NCBI GenBank assembly: GCA_029210965.1
Contig: JARGFZ010000004.1
Span: forward strand, 1 to 64,000
Length of the DNA: 64,000 nt
Direction: 5' to 3'
Source of the DNA: a bacterium
GTDB lineage: Bacteria > BMS3Abin14
A program made the translations under genes and the position numbers. This document shows, in pieces, positions 44,224 to 54,418 of the stretch. Numbering within the stretch: position 1 is the first letter of the stretch; each line of letters opens with the position of its first letter. The notes under the pieces are model-generated. The model did not search any database. It was given only the letters and a program-made list of their open reading frames with translations, and was not told where the DNA came from.

Positions 44224-44473
44224 CGTGGGGTCAGGTCAACCCTTCCCCCAAAGCTGCCGAGGACCAGTCGCCAAGGCTACGGGTCGCAAGCCTGCCTTCT
44301 TGCCTTTTGAGTAATGTTCCCCCGACCAAAACCTTGGCCGCATTCCTACTTTCCTTTCCTGACAGATGTCAGAGTAATATCAGGTGGAACGGCCCTTGTG
44401 CCAGGGCGTGGCGATCCAATGCCCAGGACGCGGGGAGCGCGGGTGGCCTTGAAATACTATAACTGACCCCACG
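44224..44473. mobile_element. 250-bp element with 11-bp inverted ends
   Basis: CGTGGGGTCAG at 44224-44234 and its exact reverse complement CTGACCCCACG at 44463-44473 bound 228 bases with no protein motif. The size and ends suggest a miniature (non-autonomous) element or a pair of REP-type repeats. The same 11-mer occurs at 45639 and 46726. Confidence 0.5.
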
Positions 44474-44530
44474 TTTTATCGTCGTAGCACGAAGAGCGAA
44501 AGCTGGACACACCTGCAAGGCTCCCCTCTG

Positions 44531-44641
44531 CTACTGTTTCTTTTTCGGCTGCTTATCCTGTGCTTTTTTGACCTTTTGATCATGTTTCTTGTTCATCTGT
44601 TTTTTACTCTTGTCCTTATCTTTCTGGCCCTTGTCTCCCAT
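44531..44641 (-). CDS. 36-residue lysine-rich small protein
   Basis: ATG at 44641 with GGAAAGGAGAG upstream encodes a 36-residue protein starting MGDKGQKDKDKSKKQMNK, of which about 40% is lysine. Very short, highly basic proteins of this kind recur in proteobacteria without known function; nucleic-acid binding is plausible. It is too short for usual gene finders. Confidence 0.6.
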   Translation of the reverse strand: MGDKGQKDKDKSKKQMNKKHDQKVKKAQDKQPKKKQ

Positions 44642-45001
44642 TGCTCTCTCCTTTCCTCTTCCTTCTTCTCCTGATTGTCCTCTTCATCTCCGGATTAATC
44701 TACAAGATTTTTATCAACACTTTATCCGGACGGAACACAAGTGTCATTAGAAACAGTGAAGACAGTTTGAAAAAATTAACGGGAAGAAAGGGGGGTCGAC
44801 GAAAGGGGGTCAAGTGGTGAATTGTGGCATAATCTCCTAAAGACTTGATCAGACACACCACAATTCAGGGCCTGCCCACAATCTCCACAAACCAGAATGA
44901 GAAATACTCACAATCCGGTGTCAGGGCATTTTGCCGAAAAGCAGTGTCTGGATTCTATCATCTGCATCTCAGTCATAATTCATACTCCGGCACCCTTTAT
45001 T
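44642..45001. other. Intergenic with palindromic repeat
   Basis: 360 bases without a gene. Contains the GAATTGTGG hairpin repeat (44811-44872), listed separately. Confidence 0.5.
44811..44872. repeat. GAATTGTGGC hairpin repeat, copy 1
   Basis: GTGAATTGTGG and CCACAATTCA form arms of a hairpin with about 30 bases between, flanked by GGGGTCAA and GGGCCTGCCC. Same family as 52331-52400. Confidence 0.75.
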
Positions 45002-45037
45002 AAAAAAAAAGCCCCGCCGGCGTTATCGCCAGCGGGG
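45002..45037 (-). terminator. Terminator of cspA-like gene
   Basis: Stem GCCCCGC...CGGCG / CGCC...GCGGGGC (loop TTAT) followed on the minus strand by nine T, 25 bases past the cold-shock gene. Confidence 0.93.
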
Positions 45038-45061
45038 CTTTTGTGGTCTTTACCTTAAAAG

Positions 45062-45262
45062 TTACGCGCTCTGAAGGTTGGTGGCCTGGGGGCCTTTGGG
45101 ACCGTCTGTAACGTCGAAAGTTACGCGCTGACCCTCTTCAAGGGTCTTGAAGCCGTCACCGCCGATGGCCGAAAAATGCACGAAAACATCCGGGCCGTCA
45201 GCCTGCTCAATAAAACCAAAACCTTTTGCATCGCTAAACCACTTTACTGTTCCATCTACCAT
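45062..45262 (-). CDS. Cold-shock domain protein (CspA family)
   Basis: A 66-residue OB-fold RNA chaperone with both RNA-binding motifs: KGFGFIE (RNP1) and DVFVHFSAI (RNP2). It begins [14 protein letters not shown] as usual and ends [12 protein letters not shown] lies before the ATG. Typical targets are nascent mRNAs. An upstream terminator on the same strand (45316-45346) sits only 54 bases before the start codon, which may be part of its leader control. Confidence 0.97.
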   Translation of the reverse strand: MVDGTVKWFSDAKGFGFIEQADGPDVFVHFSAIGGDGFKTLEEGQRVTFDVTDGPKGPQATNLQSA

Positions 45263-45315
45263 TGTACTTCTCCTTCATCTTTGTAGCCTTTGGATCAGCT
45301 TTTCCCGGTTCATCC

Positions 45316-45346
45316 AAAAAAAAGCCCTGTAGCTTATAAGCTCAGG
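45316..45346 (-). terminator. Terminator in the cspA leader
   Basis: On the minus strand, stem CCTGAGCTT / AAGCTACAGG is followed by GC and eight T, ending 54 bases before the cspA-like start codon. Either a terminator of an unseen short transcript or an attenuator within the cold-shock leader. Confidence 0.65.
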
Positions 45347-45481
45347 ACCGTTGAACGTACTCCATCAAGCTTTTCCGCACCTACATTTTATCAACAAGCC
45401 GGAAGTAAATTCCACCAGCACCCCCGATCATACTCTGATATCCAACAATAGCAAGACAATTCGCAGCCATTGAGATCGTCG

Positions 45482-45536
45482 GTTGAATTGTGGAATTTCC
45501 AGCAATAGGAATGGGGGACATCGCAATTCAACCTCC
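45482..45536. repeat. GAATTGTGGAATTTCCAGC repeat, copy 1
   Basis: Arms GGTTGAATTG and CAATTCAACC enclose ATTTCCAGCAATAGGAAT. A close relative (TTGAATTGCGGCATTTCC) occurs at 54123-54176, both followed by CCTCGATAACG-like text. Confidence 0.7.
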
Positions 45537-45689
45537 GGCCCCGATAACGAAGAGCCGTTGATTCGTCAGTGCGAAGTCACGCGAAAGGCGTGATTGAAAA
45601 ACGAGGTTGTCAGCCGAAGTCTCGTACGCAGGTTGGAACTGACCCCACGGTTTCCGGCCTGTCCCCCGGAAGGTCCCCGAGATGCGCGG

Positions 45690-46605
45690 TCAACCATTGA
45701 TCGCCGCGGCGATACTTTCACTCAGCGGTGTGGTCGGGCAGCCAACGAGCTTACTGAGCTGGCGGCTGTCATCAAACAGCCCGCTCTTCGATGCGCCTGT
45801 ATCAGAATCGGCGAGCAGAGCGGCAAGACCTTCGGGTAAACCTGCGCTTACAAGGACTGCTTTATACTCAGCTTCCGTCATGTCCTTGTAAACGATCTTC
45901 TTCCCCGCCTGTTTGGTGACCTTATCGGCAAGTTCCGTCATGGTGTAGGCAGAATCACCGGCTAATTCGTAAACACGTCCCGCCTGATCATCGAGGAGCA
46001 GTACCGCAGCGGCGGCCGCAGCATAGTCCGCGCGTGCAGCGGATGAGAGTTGGCTGAGTCTAAGGAAGAAAGGGTAAGGAGGCATAGTCCGCGCGTGCAG
46101 CGGATGAGATGCGCCCTTCGCCGGCACAGCCGAGCAAAGTACCATGCTCTAAAGCAGCCGGGATACTCGCGGTATAGTTTTCGGTGTACCAGCCGTTTCG
46201 AAGCAGTACGAAGGACAGGCCCGATTGGCGAATTATTGCCTCGGTTTCCTTGTGCTCAACGGAAAGCGCCAGGGGTGAGGTGTCGGCATGAAGCCCGCTG
46301 GTATAGGCTAAAAAACCCACCTTGGCATAGCGGGCCGCGTCTATGGCCGCGCTATGCTGACGGACACGCTGACCCACCTCGTTGGATGAGATGAGCAGCA
46401 GCTTGTCGGTACCCTTGAAAGCGGCTTTCAAGGTGGCAGGCTGATCGTAGTCAGCCGCGCGAACCTGCACACCGAGAGCCGCCAGATCTTCTGCTTTGCC
46501 CGGATTTCGGACCGCGGCGACGATTTCGGATGGGGGAAGTTTTTGCAGCAGAGCGGAAATTACATGACGGCCAAGCTGGCCGGTAGCCCCGGTAACGGTG
46601 ATCAT
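45690..46605 (-). pseudogene. QorB-like NAD(P)H quinone reductase, 61-bp insertion
   Basis: Removing 61 bases (one 28-bp duplicate plus a 33-bp insert, 46021-46109) restores a single 284-residue frame, the usual length for QorB/NmrA-like enzymes. The N-terminal half starts MITVTGATGQLGRHVI and has VAAVRNPGKAEDL and LISSNEVGQRV. The C-terminal half has RVYELAGDSAYTMTELADKV and DSRQLSKLVGCPTTPL. The insertion falls at residue about 180 (ISSAARADY) and shifts the frame, so the protein would be split. CTGACCCCACG (45639) and CGTGGGGTCAG (46726) flank the gene on either side. Confidence 0.85.
46021..46109. repeat. 28-bp direct repeat around a 33-bp insert
   Basis: The string beginning GCATAGTCCGCGCGTGCAGC occurs at 46021-46048 and again, identically over 28 bases, at 46082-46109. 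Bases 46049-46081 are absent from the restored gene. Either a target-site duplication or a slippage product. Confidence 0.9.
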
Positions 46606-46760
46606 TATTTTTCCTCAGTATTCGAGTAGTGGAATCCTCATAGACACCTCACATCTCACTTTGTGGAGAATACCCGGTGTCAGAGCACTTTGGCAAGGAC
46701 TCTGCAGATCCCATGGCAGGCAAACCGTGGGGTCAGGGCTTATCCCGGTTTCTTTTGATT

Positions 46761-47159
46761 TCAAAGGGACTCAAATCTGATCAACCGTGGTGACAAGTCC
46801 CCCCCAACGTATCTTTTTACCTCAATCCTGTCTGGAGTGAGTTTCACTAACTTTGGAGTGTTATTTGATGGAGCGTATTTAAGTACCTCAATACCGTCTG
46901 AAGTTATTTGAATTTCCCTGGGAGTCCTGTTTGAGGAAATATACTTCTCAACCACCAGCCTTTTATTTGAAAGGTCATATTCATGATGGGTGTGCAAGAC
47001 ATACAATAAGATCCCCCAGAAAAAGATTTCCCCTCCTTCGCCGCTGGCCATGACATTGCCGGGCCTGATCATCATGGGAAGCAGAGGACTCCATGTCAGT
47101 CCCAGAAAGGCGGAACTTCTCAGGAGTAATTTTATAAATTCCCTGCGCTCTGAATACAT
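46761..47159 (-). CDS. Exported protein with three 22-residue repeats
   Basis: A 132-residue protein. The N-terminus MYSERREFIKLLLRSSAFLG resembles a twin-arginine signal (RRxFIK followed by a hydrophobic core) or a membrane anchor; a second hydrophobic stretch, IFFWGILLYVL, follows. The C-terminal half is three repeats of about 22 residues with the consensus EVxKYxxSxxTPRxIxxTxDG (VEKYISSNRTPREIQITSDG, IEVLKYAPSNNTPKLVKL, IEVKRYVGGDLSPRLIRF). No family recognised. Confidence 0.6.
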   Translation of the reverse strand: MYSERREFIKLLLRSSAFLGLTWSPLLPMMIRPGNVMASGEGGEIFFWGILLYVLHTHHEYDLSNKRLVVEKYISSNRTPREIQITSDGIEVLKYAPSNNTPKLVKLTPDRIEVKRYVGGDLSPRLIRFESL

Positions 47160-47258
47160 GATCGATCCTTTCGCTATCTGACTCCTTAATGGGAAGATAG
47201 TGAAGATATTAAGGTCAGTTATCTCCTTTATAATTTAAAAACAGACGTTACAATGCTG

Positions 47259-47412
47259 ATGACTTCGTAAAAAGTCATCAATGCGCCCCGGAGGGGGCGC
47301 CCAGATCAATGACTGCGGATGTAAGTCACTGATTTGTAAGGAAAGTGAAAATGACACTTTTCGCTTTCCGAGGAGCAAAAAGCCGATTACGGACTTTTTG
47401 CGACCCTATCAG
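47259..47412. repeat. Cloverleaf repeat, copy D (inverted)
   Basis: Reverse-complement orientation relative to copies A-C: GATGACTTCGTAAAAAGTC, then GCGCCCC/GGGGGCGC, then ATCAATGACT/AGTCACTGAT, then GGAAAGTGAAAA/TTTTCGCTTTCC, and finally GGACTTTTTGCGACCCTA. Confidence 0.9.
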
Positions 47413-47461
47413 CGTTACGAGATGGAAATGTGTCACAAAGGAACAAAAAAATAATACAATC

Positions 47462-47512
47462 AGGTTATAGGGGTCAGGTAGCGAATTGTGGAATTTACAA
47501 ACTTCCCTGTCA
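47462..47512. repeat. GGGGTCAGG-GAATTGTGG repeat, copy 2
   Basis: GGGGTCAGGTAGCGAATTGTGG followed by TCAGACACGCC; the right arm is incomplete. Same family as 52331-52400. Confidence 0.65.
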
Positions 47513-47680
47513 GACACGCCCCATTTAACCCTTCCCCTCGACACGCTTCCGTCTTCGCTCTGCGAGCTATAACGGACAGGCAGGGCTGGCGACAACCTTC
47601 CGCCGTCGCCTGAGGCTATGGCGGACAAGCAGGGCAGGCGCCTTGACCTGCTCGATCCCGATTTTCCTTATGGGGTAGCT

Positions 47681-48409
47681 ATGGCGACTAAACTATCAAT
47701 ACGCGTTTATTCCTCTACGATTCGAAAGCATATCCACCATTATCACCAGCTCTTCTTTCCTCTGCTCGGTGGGGCCACCTGTGTTATCTCTCAAGAGATC
47801 TACAAGGTAGGACTGGGACAGTGCATCCTGTACCCGGCAGGTATTGAGCATTACTGCATCCCTGACGACAATTCCAAATACCTGGTCGTGGACCTTGATG
47901 AGTTGCCGGAGAAGTTACAGGATTTCGAACACCTTGTGGTTCCAGTGCCTCCCCTACTACAGGCCTTTATTTATTTTGCAGAGAAGCAGTTGGACTATCG
48001 CGTCAATATGTCCCTGGAAAAACGTATGGGTGAGCTGGTTGACGAGTTGTTCAGAGAGCTTGACTTTCAGCCCAGGGTTGATCCCCGCATTGCACGGGTG
48101 ATGGCCTTTTTTGAAAGGGACCCCAGTTCTTCGGCATCACTGGATGAACTGTCCTCCCTCGCGGGCCTGAGTTTGAGCCAGTTCAAGGCCCTGTTCAAAA
48201 AACAGACCGGAAAGACCCCGGGTGGTTTTTTACGGGACCTGCGGATGGAAAAGGCCAAGGCCCTGCTGGTTAACACCGATTATCCCATCGGCATCATCGC
48301 AGAGATGGTCGGTTACTTCGATGCCTCTTCATTCAGCCACCGCTTTTCGTCCCACTTCGGCTTTCCACCGAGAAATTTACGAGGTGAACATCCTTTTTCA
48401 GGCGTTTGA
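47681..48409 (+). CDS. AraC-family transcription regulator
   Basis: Regulator of 242 residues. The N-terminal cupin-like sensor (HIHHYHQLFFPLLGGATCVI..., LGQCILYPAGIEHYC) is followed by two C-terminal helix-turn-helices: ASLDELSSLAGLSLSQFKALFKKQ, then RMEKAKALLV...PIGIIAEMVGYFDASSFSHRF. The ATG at 47681 has GGGGTAGC upstream; a longer frame from 47618 would run into repeat DNA. Target genes are unknown. Confidence 0.9.
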   Translation: MATKLSIRVYSSTIRKHIHHYHQLFFPLLGGATCVISQEIYKVGLGQCILYPAGIEHYCIPDDNSKYLVVDLDELPEKLQDFEHLVVPVPPLLQAFIYFAEKQLDYRVNMSLEKRMGELVDELFRELDFQPRVDPRIARVMAFFERDPSSSASLDELSSLAGLSLSQFKALFKKQTGKTPGGFLRDLRMEKAKALLVNTDYPIGIIAEMVGYFDASSFSHRFSSHFGFPPRNLRGEHPFSGV

Positions 48410-48713
48410 AACAATAAGTCCGGCTTTTCAACAAAGTATTATTCTTTTGCCTCTGGTAGGATGCACTCGCTATCTAGAGAAAGAGGCTATCTCTGGAACA
48501 CAAAACACTGAAAAACTCAGGCCAGGAACGTTGATGACTTCGCGAAAAGTCATCAACGCGCCCCGTGGGGGGCGCCCGAATCGATGACCGGCATCGTGGG
48601 TCATTGATTCGTGAGGAAAGCGGAAATGACACTTTTCGCTTTCCGAGGAGCAAATAGCCGATAACGGACTTTTTGCGACCCTATTATAGTTGGATTTTCG
48701 AGAGGAGAAAAAA
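48410..48713. other. Intergenic with cloverleaf copy E
   Basis: 304 bases with no gene other than the repeat listed separately. Confidence 0.5.
48531..48685. repeat. Cloverleaf repeat, copy E (inverted)
   Basis: TTGATGACTTCGCGAAAAGT, then GCGCCCC/GGGGCGC, TCGATGACC/GGTCATTGA, GGAAAGCGGAAA/TTTTCGCTTTCC, and GGACTTTTTGCGACCCTA at the end. Close to copy D in both sequence and orientation. Confidence 0.9.
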
Positions 48714-48926
48714 ATGAGCACGATACCTGTAAATGATGATCAGATTTTAAGGGAACTCCAGACTGAATCCGCCAAGTGGATTATGAGAACATTCCCTAAT
48801 CGAATGAGCAGTGGAGCTGATGAAGTTGCGGTCCGTCTGCAGCTGAAGGAGGACGCTGAAAAATGGGTTAAGGAAAACTTCGAGCTGCGCCGGCAAGGCA
48901 AGGAAAGCACACCACTACCGGCTTAG
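48714..48926 (+). CDS. Small helical protein
   Basis: A 70-residue mostly helical, charged protein (MSTIPVNDDQILRELQTESA...) with AGGAG before the ATG at 48714. A conserved-looking WIMRTFPNRMSSGADEVAVRL core. No family recognised. It begins 28 bases after the cloverleaf repeat. Confidence 0.6.
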   Translation: MSTIPVNDDQILRELQTESAKWIMRTFPNRMSSGADEVAVRLQLKEDAEKWVKENFELRRQGKESTPLPA

Positions 48927-49104
48927 GCATCTTGAGGTGGAAAAACCTGTAGCTGTTCTGAATGTAATTATTGGGGTCAGGTCGTGCATTGTACGGCCTA
49001 ACCCCTTTAGCTTCCGATTTAAATTGTGCATCGGTGCACTGAACCTCCCCCACAATTCACCCTTCGGCTGGGCTCAGGGCAGGAAGCCTGACACCATTGG
49101 CTTC
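48927..49104. other. Intergenic with GGGGTCAGG motif
   Basis: Contains GGGGTCAGGTCG at 48972 and GGCCTAACCCC at 49005, then CACAATTC at 49051, an incomplete member of the hairpin family seen at 52331. No gene. Confidence 0.4.
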
Positions 49105-49719
49105 CTATTCTTCTCTATGCCTTGAATCCTGCGAGCCCTTGACCTTTTCCCAAAGGCAAAGGAGACATGGACCGTGGCCTTTCGGGTATACCCCCAGGCG
49201 ACAAGGCTCTTGGCAGCCAGCCTGGCCATGTAAGCCGCCGAGCGGTCCACCTTGCCTGGATCCTTCCCTGAAAAGGCACCTCGTCAAAGCATGGGAGAGA
49301 GCAATGGGAAGAGGCATCAGCTCCGGAGTGTCATCACAGGCATAGCCCACCATCACACACTGGTCGCCGGCACCGCCCGTGTCCACATCTCGTGATATAT
49401 CTTCATTCTGGGGATGGATCAGGATCTGGACCTCGCATGAGTCAGCCGAGAAACCCTCCTCCGGGCGATCGTATCCGATCTCTCTGATGCATTTCCTGAC
49501 AACATCCTCAAGGTCCAACGTGGCGCTGGAAGTGATCTCACTGGCAACAATAACGCGGTCCCTTGTGACCAGGGTGTCACAGGCGATGCGCGATGTCGGG
49601 TCCAGGGCGAGGTATGCGTCCAGGACAGCATCCGAGATCCTGTCCGCCACCTTGTCCGGATGTCCTTGGGTGACCGATTCTGCGGTCTGGAAAATGGGGA
49701 TGGAAAGGTTGGGACTCAT
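49105..49719 (-). pseudogene. S-adenosylmethionine synthetase, internal deletion
   Basis: The first 147 residues are Met[78 protein letters not shown], ending LSHALTR. The sequence then jumps, in a shifted frame, to [18 protein letters not shown] and [13 protein letters not shown], which belong about 100 residues later in the family. It ends without the usual C-terminal 80 residues. So this copy has an internal deletion and a lost end and cannot make active enzyme. An intact metK must exist elsewhere if the cell makes its own SAM. Confidence 0.85.
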
Positions 49720-49856
49720 GGCATTCTCCTACCGGGCTGATGGGTAGCCGACCATTGAACACCCTGGGGTCGCCCATTGGCCTTTCACTTGCATTTCATA
49801 TCAACTGGAAGTTAAATTGACAAACCTATCTTTTTGGATACCACCGAAGTGAAGTA
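49720..49856. other. Intergenic; nothing recognised
   Basis: No gene, promoter or repeat identified between the metK remnant and the toxin remnant. Confidence 0.4.
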
Positions 49857-52306
<2,450 letters not shown>

Positions 52307-52330
52307 TCGCGGAATTCCTGTATCAGATCA

Positions 52331-52400
52331 GGGTCAGGTCGTGGATTTTGGCATTTCCAACCTTTTTTATCAGACACGCCACAATTCACCGGCCTGACCC
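52331..52400. repeat. GGGTCAGG hairpin repeat, copy 3 (complete)
   Basis: Best-preserved member: GGGTCAGGTCGTGG...TTTTGGCATTTCC on the left and ACGCCACAATTC...CGGCCTGACCC on the right form a 70-base hairpin. It lies 24 bases after the katG stop and could end its transcript. Confidence 0.85.
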
Positions 52401-52424
52401 CTTGATCACCCAAGGAGGTATATC

Positions 52425-53408
52425 GTGGAGTACATCACCATTCCTGGAACCGACCTGAAACCCTCGCGCATAGGGCTGGGGACATGGGCCATCGGGGGGT
52501 GGATGTGGGGCGGCACCGACGAGTCCGAATCCATCCTCACGATACACAAGGCCTTCGAGGCAGGCATTACGCTCATTGACACGGCGCCGATCTACGGGTT
52601 CGGAAGATCCGAAGAGATCGTGGGCAAAGCTCTCAAGGGCCTGGACCGGAGCAAGGTTGTGGTCGCCACCAAGTTGGGGCTTGAGTGGGAAGGGAACAAG
52701 GTCTTCCGCAACTCCACCAGGGAACGGATCCGCCAGGAAGTGGAGGACTCCCTGCGCCGGCTCGGTGTGGATGTCATCGACCTCTACCAGGTCCACTGGC
52801 CGGACCCGCTGGTGCCCATGGAAGACGCTGCCGAACAGATGAAAAAGCTCGTGGATGAAGGCAAGGTCAGGGCTGTGGGGGTGAGCAACCACTCTCCGGA
52901 GCAGATGGATGCCTTTGGCAAAGCCGTGAGGCTATCGACGGCCCAGCCTCCGTACAACCTTTTTGAAAGAGGCATTGAGGAAGACATCCTTCCCTATTGC
53001 CAGAACAAGGGGACCGCCTTACTCACCTACGGGGCCCTCTGCCGAGGGCTGCTTTCAGGCCGCATGAAACCAGACACACAATTTGTGGGGGACGACCTGA
53101 GAAAATGGGACCCGAAGTTCAAGGAACCCAGATTCGGGCATTACCTGGAAGCGGTGAACCGGCTCAACGCTTTTGCACGGGAACGCCACGGCAAGACCGT
53201 CATGGCGCTGGCCGTGCGCTGGATCCTGGACCAGGGGGTTGAGATCGCCCTTTGGGGAGCCAGGCATCCATCCCAACTGGACGCTGTGGACGAGGCCATG
53301 GGGTGGTCAGTGACAGAAGAGGACTATAGGGAGATCGATCGTATCCTTGCGGAAACGATCCGCGATCCTGTCGGACCGGAGTTTATGGCCCCGCCGGGGA
53401 GGGAATAG
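52425..53408 (+). CDS. Aldo/keto reductase
   Basis: NAD(P)H-dependent AKR of 327 residues, (beta/alpha)8 barrel. Catalytic residues: aspartate and tyrosine in LIDTAPIYGFGRSEEIVGKAL, lysine in VVVATKLGLEW, histidine in DLYQVHWPDP. The cofactor-binding end has ALAVRWILDQGVEIALWGA. The GTG start has AAGGAGGT upstream. It probably reduces or oxidises a small aldehyde or sugar; substrate unknown. It follows katG by about 120 bases across the hairpin repeat. Confidence 0.93.
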   Translation: MEYITIPGTDLKPSRIGLGTWAIGGWMWGGTDESESILTIHKAFEAGITLIDTAPIYGFGRSEEIVGKALKGLDRSKVVVATKLGLEWEGNKVFRNSTRERIRQEVEDSLRRLGVDVIDLYQVHWPDPLVPMEDAAEQMKKLVDEGKVRAVGVSNHSPEQMDAFGKAVRLSTAQPPYNLFERGIEEDILPYCQNKGTALLTYGALCRGLLSGRMKPDTQFVGDDLRKWDPKFKEPRFGHYLEAVNRLNAFARERHGKTVMALAVRWILDQGVEIALWGARHPSQLDAVDEAMGWSVTEEDYREIDRILAETIRDPVGPEFMAPPGRE

Positions 53409-53545
53409 GGGGATCTAGGGCTCAGGCGCGGCACAATTCCCCCATCGACGCGTTTCTTTTGTGTCGCAAGATCACGCCAACGGCGTGACTCCTTTCGACT
53501 AGCTTTAGGCAGGCAGGACAGGCGGCCTGGCCCTGATCTGTCCTC
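53409..53545. other. Intergenic with palindrome
   Basis: A CACGCCAACGGCGTG palindrome lies at 53472-53487, related to 43091-43106 and 45575-45595. No gene. Confidence 0.4.
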
Positions 53546-53995
53546 TCACTTCCCGGCCTTTTCCAGGTGCTTTTTCTCCCACTGGGCCAGCTCCAGACGG
53601 GCCTGGCTGAGTTTCCTCTGCTTGGCGGCTATTTTCTGGGCGTCCCCGGCCAAGAGGGCCTTAAAGATGTCCCCCTGGATCTCCGCCACCTCCAGCCGCA
53701 GATAGTAGTCGAGCATCTCCTTGAAATGGGCAATGACGATCTTGCCCGTGAGCAGGGGATGGTTATTGGTAATATTGGCGTCCTCGAACATGGTGCCGTG
53801 CTCCAGCTCGATCTCCAGCCCCTTTTGGAATTCCTCCAGGTTGATGCCCATTCCGGGAGAGTCCACCTTCTCGAAGATGATACGCGCCTCCTCCTCGGGA
53901 ACATCTGTCCCGGTCCGCACGGACCAGTCGCTGATCCCCAACTCTTCACAGACTTTACGGACCTCTTCCCTGCTGACATATTCCGGTGTACTCAT
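53546..53995 (-). CDS. DUF5661-like protein
   Basis: A 149-residue soluble protein with the segment ELEHGTMFEDANITNNHPLLTGKIVIAHFKEMLDYYLRL, which matches the pattern of a widespread uncharacterised family (DUF5661) with conserved HP-TGK and AHxKE. The N-terminal half has VRKVCEELGISDWSV, a helical domain. AAAGGAG precedes the ATG. Function unknown. Confidence 0.75.
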   Translation of the reverse strand: MSTPEYVSREEVRKVCEELGISDWSVRTGTDVPEEEARIIFEKVDSPGMGINLEEFQKGLEIELEHGTMFEDANITNNHPLLTGKIVIAHFKEMLDYYLRLEVAEIQGDIFKALLAGDAQKIAAKQRKLSQARLELAQWEKKHLEKAGK

Positions 53996-54122
53996 GGCTG
54001 TTCTCCTTTACTGGTGAATGATAAGCGAACCTATGGGGTCATGCCGCCGGTCCTGCTTGTCCGTGGTCTTGTCCGACGCAGCTTTAGCCCGCGTTTCTCA
54101 CCAGGGTAACCATTGGGGTGCC

Positions 54123-54176
54123 GGGTTGAATTGCGGCATTTCCAGCTATAGGAATCGGCAACATCAAAATTCATCC
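54123..54176. repeat. GAATTGCGGCATTTCCAGC repeat, copy 2
   Basis: Relative of 45482-45536: GGTTGAATTGCGGCATTTCC, AGCTATAGGAATCGG, then AAAATTCATCC. It overlaps the 3' end of the next gene. Confidence 0.7.
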
Positions 54177-54418
54177 TTCGGCCTCGATAACGCAGGGGCT
54201 TGTCTGGTTTTCAACCAACCACGGATGAGCCAGAACCCCAGGGCAAGGCCGATCACCACCTCCAGCCCTCCCAGGCTGCGCACAGGCCAACCGGTGGCCA
54301 CCGGGGGAATACCCTCCATCCTCACTCTGCCGTACAGTACCCCTGACAGCACCTTGGAGACTCCGTCCCAGACGAGGACCGCCGACACAAGCAAAAAACC
54401 CGATTTTCTGGAATTCAT
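54164..54418 (-). CDS. Small two-helix membrane protein
   Basis: An 84-residue protein with two hydrophobic helices (FLLVSAVLVWDGVSKVLSGVL and LGGLEVVIGLALGFWLI). The last 15 residues (KTRQAPALSRPKDEF) are encoded by the GAATTGCGG repeat, so the natural end may be lost. No ribosome site is obvious. Low confidence that it is functional. Confidence 0.4.
   Translation of the reverse strand: MNSRKSGFLLVSAVLVWDGVSKVLSGVLYGRVRMEGIPPVATGWPVRSLGGLEVVIGLALGFWLIRGWLKTRQAPALSRPKDEF

Larger units (their letters stand above)
45263..45689. other. cspA leader and repeat region
   Basis: 427 bases without a gene. It contains the hairpin with U-tract at 45316-45346, a GAATTGTGG repeat (45482-45536), a CACGC/GCGTG palindrome near 45575-45595, and a CTGACCCCACG motif at 45639-45649. 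Confidence 0.5.
47160..47680. other. Repeat-rich intergenic region
   Basis: 520 bases without a gene. Contains cloverleaf repeat copy D (47259-47412), a GGGGTCAGG / GAATTGTGG repeat (47462-47512), and a CCGCC...GGCGG hairpin string (47600-47624) that reads GGCTATGGCGGACAAGCAGG. Confidence 0.6.

Noticed and set aside
49025-49040. Third copy of the AGTGCAC operator
   Set aside because: TGTGCATCGGTGCACT has only one intact half-site and lies within a repeat remnant; no adjacent start codon.
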